21,527 bases of DNA, from positions 1 to 21,527 of the forward strand of contig URYO01000004.1 in assembly GCA_900552195.1 (NCBI GenBank). The letters run 5' to 3'. This stretch comes from an uncultured Sutterella sp. (GTDB lineage: Bacteria > Pseudomonadota > Gammaproteobacteria > Burkholderiales > Burkholderiaceae_F). Position numbers and translations under genes: made by a program. Positions 15,064 through 21,527 of the stretch are shown piece after piece (position 1 is the stretch's first letter; each line of letters begins with the position of its first letter). Below the pieces are notes generated by a model, which searched no databases, was not told the origin of the DNA, and saw only the letters and a list, made by a program, of their open reading frames with translations.

Positions 15064-17790
15064 ATGGCAAAAACCACTGTTAAAGATTTAGCCGCCGACT
15101 TGAATTTGCCGGTTGAGACCCTCCTTTCCCAGTTGAAGGAAGCCGGCCTCTCCCAGAGCACACCCGCCGACGAATTAAGCGAAGCTGATAAGGATCGTTT
15201 CTTAACATCCCTGCAGGTTGCCCGCGGCAGCTCGAATGCAGGCCGCCGCAAAATTACGCTGACAAAGCGGGAAAAGAGCGTCATCACTCAGAACGGAGGA
15301 GGTTCCTCTCACGCCGTTCAAGTGGAAGTGCGCCGCAAACGCGTTTTGGTGAAGAACCCGGATGTCGTTAATAAAGCCCGCGAAGAAGCCAAGAAGGCAA
15401 TGGAAGAGCAGAAAGAAAAAGCTCGTCGTTTAGCTGAAGAAGCTGCTGCCCGCGCTAAGGAAGAGGCCGAACGCAAGGCCAAAGAAGAGGCCGAACGTGC
15501 TGCCAAACTCAAAGCCGAACAGGAAAAGGCTAAAGCCGAAGAAGCTGCACGCAGACAGAAGGCTGAGGCAGAGCGCAGCATAGAGAAAGCTAAGGCAGAA
15601 GCCGAGGCCGCTGCTCGTGCTGCTAAAGAAGCTAAGGAAGCCGCTGTCAAGGCTGAAGCCGACAGAGATGCTGCTCGCCGCGCTGCTGAAGCCGAAGCTC
15701 GCGCTATTCGAGAAATGATGTCTGCTCCGAAGAAGGTTCTGACCGCTAAGAAACCGGCTCAGGAAGAAAAACCGCAGGAACAGAAGAAGGTTCACAAGAA
15801 CAGCGTCAAGAAAGAAAACAAAGGTACGAAGAACAACGCTAAGAACGCAGACAACTGGGGCGACGAAAATCAGAAACGCCGCACTCTCAAGACCCGCGGC
15901 GGCGACAACTCTTCGGAAGAAAGCAGCGGCTGGAAGAATGACCGCCGCAACAAACGCGGCAACAAGCACCAGAACCAGAACAACAAGGGCCAGGGCGGAA
16001 GACCGCAGACTCCTGCTGTTCAGGAACCCGTTGTTAAGGACATTGAAGTTCCGGAAACCATCACTGTCGCTGATCTCGCTATGAAGATGAGCGTCAAGGC
16101 CATTGAAGTCATTAAACAGATGATGAAGCTCGGCCAGATGGTGACGATCAACCAGATGCTTGACCAGGAAACGGCCATGATTGTGGTCGAAGAAATGGGT
16201 CATCGTGCGATCGCCGCTAAACCGGAAGATCCGGAAGCCTTCCTGGCTGAAGAAGAAGCCAAGGCTTTGGCCAACTATCCGAAGGAACCTCGTCCTCCGG
16301 TCGTGACGATTATGGGTCACGTTGACCACGGTAAGACTTCTTTGCTGGACTACATCAGACGTACTCGTGTTGCCGCAGGCGAAGCCGGCGGTATTACACA
16401 GCACATCGGTGCTTACCACGTTGAAACCCCGAGAGGCATTATTACTTTCTTGGATACCCCGGGACACGAAGCCTTCACGGCCATGCGTGCTCGCGGTGCT
16501 CAGGTAACCGATATCGTTATTTTGGTGGTTGCAGCCGACGACGGCGTGATGCCGCAGACCAAGGAAGCTATTGCTCACGCGAAGGCCGGCAACGTTCCTC
16601 TGGTGGTTGCCATTAACAAGATTGATAAACCGGAAGCTAATCCTGATCGTGTCAAACAGGAACTCGTTGCCAACGAAGTCATCCCTGAGGATTACGGCGG
16701 CGACGTGCCGTTCGTCTGCGTGTCTGCTAAGAGCGGACAGGGCATTGACGAGCTGCTTGAAAACGTTCTTCTGCAGGCCGAAATTCTTGAATTGAAGGCT
16801 GTGAAAGAAGGTCCTGCTAAGGGCGTCGTGATTGAATCCCGCCTTGACCGCGGTAAGGGTGCGGTTGCTTCCGTCCTCGTTCAGGCCGGTACCTTAAAGC
16901 GCGGTGATATCGTCTTGGCCGGCGCCACTTTCGGTCGCGTTCGCGCCATGGTTGACGAAAACGGCAAGTCGGTTCAGAGCGCCGGTCCTTCCATCCCGGT
17001 GGAAATTCAAGGCCTCTCCGACGTTCCGCAGGCCGGTGACGAACTCATCGTCGTTTCCGAAGAGCGTAAGGCTCGTGAATTGGCCAACTACCGTCAGGGC
17101 AAGTACCGTGACGTTAAGCTGGCTCGCCAGGTCAATGACAAACTCGGCGGTCTTTTTGGTCAGAATCCGGAAGGCCAGAAGACCCTGTCTCTGGTTATCA
17201 AGTCCGACGTTCAAGGCTCTCAGGAAGCTTTGGTTCACGCTTTGACCAAACTTTCTACCGATGAAGTTAAGGTCAGCGTGGTTCACGCAGCCGTAGGCGG
17301 TATCAGTGAATCTGATATCAACTTGGCGATTGCTTCCAATGCTGTTGTCTTAGGCTTCAACGTCCGTGCCGATGCATTGGCTAGAAAACTGGCTGAAAAC
17401 AACGGCATCGACATCCGCTACTACAACATCATCTACGACGCCGTAGATGATGTTAAGGCTGCCATGAGCGGCATGCTAGCTCCGGAACGCCGCGAAAACC
17501 ACGTAGGTCTCGTTGAAATCCGTCAGGTCATTCGCGTCCCCAAAGTGGGCGCAGTGGCAGGCTGCATGGTGCTCGAAGGGGTCGTCAGACGCAACTCTCA
17601 TGCCCGTCTTTTGCGCAACAATGTGATTATCTGGACAGGTGAGATTAACTCTCTGCGCCGCTTCAAAGACGACGTTAAGGAAGTCAAGGCCGGTGCCGAG
17701 TGCGGCATCTCTCTGAAAGGAAACGATGACATTCAGGTCGATGACAAACTCGAAATCTTTGAGGTCGAGGAAGTCGCAAGAACGATCTGA
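15064..17790 (+). CDS. infB: Translation initiation factor IF-2
   Basis: GTPase that brings initiator tRNA to the 30S subunit and promotes 50S joining. It has 908 residues (E. coli 890). There is an IF2 N-terminal fold (1-50), a long charged Lys/Glu/Ala coiled-coil-like region (about 90-225), a basic Asn-rich linker (about 240-320), a second IF2-N fold (about 328-380), then the GTPase. GTPase motifs are GHVDHGKTS (418-426), DTPGH (464-468), NKID (518-521) and SAK (554-556). Domains II, III and C2 follow and end [22 protein letters not shown] lies 12 nt upstream of the ATG, with a second AGGA closer. It is 23 bp after nusA and cotranscribed. A 10-bp hairpin follows at 17809-17838. Confidence 0.97.
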   Translation: MAKTTVKDLAADLNLPVETLLSQLKEAGLSQSTPADELSEADKDRFLTSLQVARGSSNAGRRKITLTKREKSVITQNGGGSSHAVQVEVRRKRVLVKNPDVVNKAREEAKKAMEEQKEKARRLAEEAAARAKEEAERKAKEEAERAAKLKAEQEKAKAEEAARRQKAEAERSIEKAKAEAEAAARAAKEAKEAAVKAEADRDAARRAAEAEARAIREMMSAPKKVLTAKKPAQEEKPQEQKKVHKNSVKKENKGTKNNAKNADNWGDENQKRRTLKTRGGDNSSEESSGWKNDRRNKRGNKHQNQNNKGQGGRPQTPAVQEPVVKDIEVPETITVADLAMKMSVKAIEVIKQMMKLGQMVTINQMLDQETAMIVVEEMGHRAIAAKPEDPEAFLAEEEAKALANYPKEPRPPVVTIMGHVDHGKTSLLDYIRRTRVAAGEAGGITQHIGAYHVETPRGIITFLDTPGHEAFTAMRARGAQVTDIVILVVAADDGVMPQTKEAIAHAKAGNVPLVVAINKIDKPEANPDRVKQELVANEVIPEDYGGDVPFVCVSAKSGQGIDELLENVLLQAEILELKAVKEGPAKGVVIESRLDRGKGAVASVLVQAGTLKRGDIVLAGATFGRVRAMVDENGKSVQSAGPSIPVEIQGLSDVPQAGDELIVVSEERKARELANYRQGKYRDVKLARQVNDKLGGLFGQNPEGQKTLSLVIKSDVQGSQEALVHALTKLSTDEVKVSVVHAAVGGISESDINLAIASNAVVLGFNVRADALARKLAENNGIDIRYYNIIYDAVDDVKAAMSGMLAPERRENHVGLVEIRQVIRVPKVGAVAGCMVLEGVVRRNSHARLLRNNVIIWTGEINSLRRFKDDVKEVKAGAECGISLKGNDDIQVDDKLEIFEVEEVARTI

Positions 17791-17808
17791 GATTGATATA
17801 GCCTGAAC

Positions 17809-17838
17809 ACAAAGGAGCTTTCGGGCTCCTTTGTATTT
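17809..17838 (+). terminator. Perfect hairpin between infB and rbfA, weak terminator or processing site
   Basis: ACAAAGGAGC (17809-17818) pairs perfectly with GCTCCTTTGT (17825-17834) around TTTCGG, followed by only ATTTAG. The weak T run suggests partial termination, or an RNA-processing or 3'-end-stabilising hairpin within the operon. Confidence 0.6.
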
Positions 17839-17864
17839 AGCTGGTTTTATTGAGGAGTTGAAAA

Positions 17865-18239
17865 ATGATTAAACCCACCAAACCGGGACGCGCCAACCGT
17901 ATTGCGGACCAAATCCAGCGTGACGTTGCCGAACTGATTCAGAAAGAAGTAAGCAACCCGAAGACTGGTCTCGTAACGCTGACAGGGTGCGAAATTACTC
18001 CTGATTACGCACATGCGACGATCTACTTTACGTCCATCGGTTCTACGCCTGAGGAAGCCACCGAGGCTTTGAACAGCGCAGCTCCGATGCTTCACTCCAG
18101 AATCTTCAAGCTTTTGAAGATTCACACCGTTCCTCAGCTGCATTTTGTCTATGACAAGAGCGTCGAACGCGGCTTTGAAATGGATCAGCTGATCCGTCAG
18201 GCTCGCGAAGAGGACGGAGAAAAAGTCAAAGGTGAATAA
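17865..18239 (+). CDS. rbfA: 30S ribosome-binding factor A
   Basis: Small KH-fold protein of 124 residues (E. coli 133) that binds the 30S subunit and aids late 16S rRNA 5'-end maturation and cold adaptation. Family features include the opening with RANRIADQIQRDVAELIQKEV, the central VTLTGCEITPDYAHATIYF and the C-terminal VPQLHFVYDKSVERG. The ATG at 17865 has GAGGAG 8 nt upstream. The charged tail (REEDGEKVKGE) is normal. The stop TAA is directly followed by the TTG start of truB, and rbfA and truB are a conserved pair. Confidence 0.96.
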   Translation: MIKPTKPGRANRIADQIQRDVAELIQKEVSNPKTGLVTLTGCEITPDYAHATIYFTSIGSTPEEATEALNSAAPMLHSRIFKLLKIHTVPQLHFVYDKSVERGFEMDQLIRQAREEDGEKVKGE

Positions 18240-19169
18240 TTGGGTCGTCGTCGCAAAGGTTTAAAAATTGACGGCGTTTTATTGCTCGATAAGCCGGTAG
18301 GTTTGTCGAGCAATAGCGCTTTACAGAAGGCACGCCGCCTTCTGAATGCACAAAAAGCCGGCCATACCGGCACGCTTGATCCTTTAGCAAGCGGACTGCT
18401 TCCCTTGTGTTTCGGGGAAGCGACAAAGTTTTCTGCCGATTTACTCAACGCCGATAAGGAATATTTAACGACGGTGAAGTTCGGAGAAAAGACCTCTACA
18501 GGAGACGCTGAAGGCGAAGTCATCTTTTCGGCCGAGCCGAAATTTACCTTCAAAGAATTCTGTGCCGTTTTAGAGAGATTCAGAGGAGAGATCGTTCAAA
18601 TACCTCCGATGTATTCAGCCTTGAAAAAGGACGGAGTTCCTTTGTATAAATTCGCAAGAAAAGGTGAAGAAATCGAGAGAGAGCCCCGTAAAGTAGTAAT
18701 ATCCTCACTTGACATTGTGGACTTCCAACCGCCTGAAGTCACCCTTCTGGTGCGTTGCTCCAAGGGTACCTATATTCGTACGCTTGGGGAAGACATAGGC
18801 GAAGCCTTAGGCTACGGCGCCCATTTAAAGACGCTGCGGAGGACGGCTATTGCCGATCTCCACATTGAAGAAGCTGTGGATTTGGATCTGTTTGAACGCA
18901 TGACTGAGGAGCAGCGCATTGCTGTTTTGCTTCCTCCGGATCGATTGCTGCAGAGTCTTGCGCCCGTCAAGCTAGATGAAGAAGCGACTAAGAAGTTTCT
19001 GAACGGTATGAAGGTACGCACGGACGAGCGTTCGATCGAGGAGGCTAAAGTGCGTGTGTACGGTATCTCAGCTGAAAAAACTGAATTTTTACTCGGCGTC
19101 GGACGTTTGACTTCCGACGGAGTCCTGGCGCCGGATCGATTAATTTCGTTTGTAGACAACGATAGATAA
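18240..19169 (+). CDS. truB: tRNA pseudouridine(55) synthase TruB
   Basis: Makes pseudouridine 55 in the T-loop of tRNAs, and also acts as a tRNA-folding chaperone in E. coli. It has 309 residues, a normal length. The N-terminus [18 protein letters not shown] and the catalytic motif [12 protein letters not shown] with D47 are clear, followed by [23 protein letters not shown], and [23 protein letters not shown]-like C-terminal region begins near residue 235. The start is TTG at 18240, abutting the rbfA stop with no gap; AAAGGTG within the end of rbfA, 6 nt upstream, is the binding site. No ATG or GTG fits the family N-terminus better. Confidence 0.95.
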   Translation: MGRRRKGLKIDGVLLLDKPVGLSSNSALQKARRLLNAQKAGHTGTLDPLASGLLPLCFGEATKFSADLLNADKEYLTTVKFGEKTSTGDAEGEVIFSAEPKFTFKEFCAVLERFRGEIVQIPPMYSALKKDGVPLYKFARKGEEIEREPRKVVISSLDIVDFQPPEVTLLVRCSKGTYIRTLGEDIGEALGYGAHLKTLRRTAIADLHIEEAVDLDLFERMTEEQRIAVLLPPDRLLQSLAPVKLDEEATKKFLNGMKVRTDERSIEEAKVRVYGISAEKTEFLLGVGRLTSDGVLAPDRLISFVDNDR

Positions 19170-19177
19170 TTTTTAAT

Positions 19178-21028
19178 ATGACTCGAGCGATTAGAAATAT
19201 TGCGATTATTGCTCACGTGGACCATGGTAAAACCACGTTGGTGGATCAGCTGCTGAAACAGTCCGGCACCTTCCGTGCCAATCAGGCTGTTGCCGAGCGC
19301 GTGATGGACAGTAACGACATCGAACGCGAGCGCGGCATTACGATTTTGGCGAAAAACTGCGCCGTCGAATACGAAGGCACCCACATCAACATCATCGATA
19401 CCCCGGGACATGCGGACTTCGGCGGTGAAGTCGAACGCGTTTTGTCTATGGTTGACGGCGTTCTGTTGCTCGTGGATGCGGTAGAAGGCCCGATGCCGCA
19501 GACTCGTTTCGTGACCAAGAAAGCGTTGGCTTTAGGTCTGAAACCGATTGTTGTGATTAACAAGATTGATCGTCCGGGCGCTCGTCCTGACTGGGTTATC
19601 AACCAAACCTTTGATCTGTTCGACAAACTGGGCGCTACAGAAGAACAGCTGGACTTCCCTGTGATCTACGCTTCTGCTCTGAACGGGTTTGCCGGTTTCA
19701 CGGATGATGTTGAAGAACTGAAGAAGATCGGAAACATGAAGGCGATTTTCGACACGATTCTGGAAAAAGTTCCGGTTCGTGACGACGATCCTGACGGTCC
19801 TCTGCAGATGCAGATTTCCTCTCTGGACTACTCCAGCTACGTCGGTAAGATCGGTATCGGCCGTATTAAGCGCGGCCGCATTAAACCGCTTCAGGAAGTT
19901 CTGATCATGAACGGCCCGGATTCCGAACCGAAGCGCGCCAAGGTCAATCAGGTTCTGAAGTTCCAGGGCTTGGAAAGAAAACTGGTTGACGAGGCTGAAG
20001 CCGGCGACATCGTTCTGATCAACGGTATCGAAGAAATCGGCATCGGTACTACCTTAACCGATGTGAACCATCCGGATGCGCTGCCGCTCCTGCACGTTGA
20101 CGAACCGACTCTGACGATGAACTTCCATGTCAACACCAGCCCTCTGGCTGGTAAGGAAGGCAAATTCGTCACCAGTCGTCAGATTCGCGAACGTCTTGAA
20201 CGCGAATTAAAGAGCAATGTTGCTATGCGCATGAAACCGACCGACAACGAAGGCGTTTTCGAAGTGGCCGGCCGCGGTGAACTGCACCTGACGATTTTGA
20301 TTGAAAACATGCGTCGTGAAGGCTATGAACTAGCTGTTTCCCGTCCGCGCGTCGTTTACAAAGAAGTCGACGGCGTCAAGATGGAGCCGTTCGAAATGCT
20401 GACCGTTGACGTGGAAGAAAACCATCAAGGTCCCGTCATGGAAGAGCTCGGCCGCAGAAAGGGCGACCTTCAGGACATGCAGCCGGACGGAAAAGGTCGT
20501 GTTCGTCTCGAATACCGCATTCCCGCCCGTGGCTTGATCGGTTTCCAGAACGACTTTCTCACGATGACTCGCGGCACCGGTGTCATGAGCCATGTGTTTG
20601 ATGAGTACGGTCCTGTTAAGTCCGGAGACTTGGGTGAACGCCGCAACGGCGCCATCATCAGCCAGGACGACGGCAACGCCGTTGCTTATGCTCTGTGGAA
20701 GATTCAGGAAAGAGGACGTTTGTTCATCGGTCCGGGAGAACCTATTTATGAAGGCATGGTGATCGGTGTTCACTCTCGTGACAACGACATTGTCGTGACC
20801 CCGATTAAGGGAAAACAACTCACCAACATTCGTGCTTCAGGTACCGACGAAGCCATTCGTCTTGTTCCTCCGATTCAGCTGACACTGGAAAGTGCCGTTG
20901 AATTCATCAACGATGACGAACTGGCTGAAATCACACCGAAGAGCATTCGTATCCGTAAGCGCTGGCTGAAGGAATTCGAACGCCGCCGTGCTGCACGCGG
21001 AGACAGTCGCGTTGGCCCGGGAATCTAA
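19178..21028 (+). CDS. typA: Ribosome-associated translational GTPase TypA/BipA
   Basis: EF-G-like GTPase of 616 residues (E. coli BipA 607) that binds 70S ribosomes and supports 50S assembly and growth under stress such as cold. GTPase motifs are AHVDHGKTT (12-20), [10 protein letters not shown] (switch I), [14 protein letters not shown] (from 74) and [10 protein letters not shown] (128-137). EF-G-like domains II, III and V follow, and the C-terminal BipA-specific domain carries [10 protein letters not shown] and ends [15 protein letters not shown]. The start is 9 bp after the truB stop with no visible Shine-Dalgarno (the gap is TTTTTAAT), so translation probably depends on coupling to truB. 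It is the last large gene of the cluster in the usual betaproteobacterial order. Confidence 0.96.
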   Translation: MTRAIRNIAIIAHVDHGKTTLVDQLLKQSGTFRANQAVAERVMDSNDIERERGITILAKNCAVEYEGTHINIIDTPGHADFGGEVERVLSMVDGVLLLVDAVEGPMPQTRFVTKKALALGLKPIVVINKIDRPGARPDWVINQTFDLFDKLGATEEQLDFPVIYASALNGFAGFTDDVEELKKIGNMKAIFDTILEKVPVRDDDPDGPLQMQISSLDYSSYVGKIGIGRIKRGRIKPLQEVLIMNGPDSEPKRAKVNQVLKFQGLERKLVDEAEAGDIVLINGIEEIGIGTTLTDVNHPDALPLLHVDEPTLTMNFHVNTSPLAGKEGKFVTSRQIRERLERELKSNVAMRMKPTDNEGVFEVAGRGELHLTILIENMRREGYELAVSRPRVVYKEVDGVKMEPFEMLTVDVEENHQGPVMEELGRRKGDLQDMQPDGKGRVRLEYRIPARGLIGFQNDFLTMTRGTGVMSHVFDEYGPVKSGDLGERRNGAIISQDDGNAVAYALWKIQERGRLFIGPGEPIYEGMVIGVHSRDNDIVVTPIKGKQLTNIRASGTDEAIRLVPPIQLTLESAVEFINDDELAEITPKSIRIRKRWLKEFERRRAARGDSRVGPGI

Positions 21029-21395
21029 ACCCAAATGTCCGTGCGGCAGCGGCAAGCCTTATGAAGACTGCTGCGGGCCGCTTCTTGCCGGCGCCCCCGC
21101 ACCCGATGCGAGGGCGCTTATGCGTTCTCGCTATACGGCTTTCGTGAAGGAAGACAAGGACTATCTTCTCAGAACCTGGCACGAGAGCACCCGTCCCAAA
21201 GAATTAGATTTTGAGCCGCTCCATTGGCGCAGTCTCAAGATTGAGGCCTTCATGCCTTTATCGGAGACAACGGCACGTGTGAAATTCGTTGCGAAAGCAC
21301 GAGACGATGCCGGAAATATGATCACTTTGAAAGAAAACAGCCGATTTGTAAAAGAAAACGGCCGTTGGTACTACATTGACGGAATCCTTTCATGA
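21012..21395 (+). CDS. ychJ: YchJ-like SEC-C motif protein (UPF0225)
   Basis: Small protein of about 128 residues. The N-terminal SEC-C zinc-binding motif is [17 protein letters not shown], followed by the UPF0225 signature [23 protein letters not shown] and an NTF2-like C-terminal half ending GRWYYIDGI. Its role is not established; SEC-C motifs bind zinc and often occur in proteins touching translation or export. The preferred start is TTG 21012, with GGAG 9 nt upstream (20999-21002). GTG 20988 gives eight more residues but has no good site. Either start lies within the end of typA. The stop overlaps the dusA start (ATGA), so typA, ychJ and dusA appear coupled. Confidence 0.88.
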   Translation: MARESKPKCPCGSGKPYEDCCGPLLAGAPAPDARALMRSRYTAFVKEDKDYLLRTWHESTRPKELDFEPLHWRSLKIEAFMPLSETTARVKFVAKARDDAGNMITLKENSRFVKENGRWYYIDGILS

Positions 21396-21527
21396 CAGAT
21401 AATGTTTACGACCCGATCGGGTGGCGCTTTTGTGTCGCACCGATGCTGGATCTGACAGATCGCCATTGCAGATACTTTCATCGTCTGCTTTCTCATCGTG
21501 CTCGACTTTACACCGAGATGGTGACGA
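21392..21527 (+). CDS. dusA: tRNA-dihydrouridine synthase A, N-terminal fragment
   Basis: The first 45 codons of a flavin-dependent tRNA dihydrouridine synthase, cut by the right edge. The N-terminus has the family signature [20 protein letters not shown] followed by LYTEMVT, the first strands and helix of the TIM barrel near the FMN site. DusA-type enzymes modify U20/U20a in the tRNA D-loop. Many family members have Trp where this one has Leu in APMLDLTD; this is a mild variation. The ATG overlaps the preceding TGA stop by ATGA. Confidence 0.88.
   Translation, partial: MTDNVYDPIGWRFCVAPMLDLTDRHCRYFHRLLSHRARLYTEMVT

Noticed and set aside
13946..15070. A 374-codon open frame opposite nusA
   Set aside because: NusA domains are unmistakable on the plus strand; the antisense frame has no recognisable domain or ribosome binding site.
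15360..15740. Apparent repetitive DNA in infB
   Set aside because: It reflects repeated Ala/Glu/Lys codons in a charged helical region, not a tandem repeat or CRISPR array.
15430..16578. A 382-codon open frame opposite infB
   Set aside because: It mirrors the Lys/Glu/Ala-rich codons of IF-2, giving a low-complexity Ser/Phe/Leu-rich translation, so it is an artefact.

Overview
The window is a stretch of bacterial chromosome made almost entirely of conserved housekeeping genes. The order rluB, rimP, nusA, infB, rbfA, truB, typA is typical of Betaproteobacteria (Burkholderiales). By eye the base composition is near 50% G+C, which is low for that order. Two small exported enzymes carry twin-arginine signals. 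Together these suggest a host-associated member such as the Sutterellaceae; this placement is an inference, not a sequence match. I see no mobile element, CRISPR array, tRNA or rRNA.

Positions 1-5000 are the more individual part. A Tat-signal metallo-beta-lactamase-fold hydrolase (cut by the left edge, minus strand) faces a divergent LysR regulator. The LysR gene converges on a Tat-signal HisC-like aminotransferase, with a shared bidirectional terminator between them. Upstream of the aminotransferase, also on the minus strand, lie argA (arginine biosynthesis) and yggX (iron handling and oxidative-damage protection), probably one transcript that ends at a clear terminator.

From 4992 to the right end every gene is on the plus strand: hrpA (DEAH-box helicase), a PBP7-like D,D-endopeptidase, dnaQ (proofreading subunit of DNA polymerase III), rluB (23S rRNA pseudouridine synthase), then the translation and transcription cluster rimP-nusA-infB-rbfA-truB-typA, followed by a YchJ-like SEC-C protein and the start of dusA (cut by the right edge). 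The cluster joins 30S maturation (RimP, RbfA), elongation and termination control (NusA), initiation (IF-2), tRNA modification (TruB, DusA) and a ribosome-associated GTPase (TypA/BipA).

The most interesting non-coding element is the about 120-nt segment before rimP. A promoter-like sequence is followed by two well-formed hairpins and a strong Rho-independent terminator that ends just before the rimP start. It looks like a transcription attenuator, or a small RNA, controlling the rimP-nusA-infB operon. A second hairpin-rich leader of about 230 nt precedes rluB. No clearly novel multi-gene system is present.
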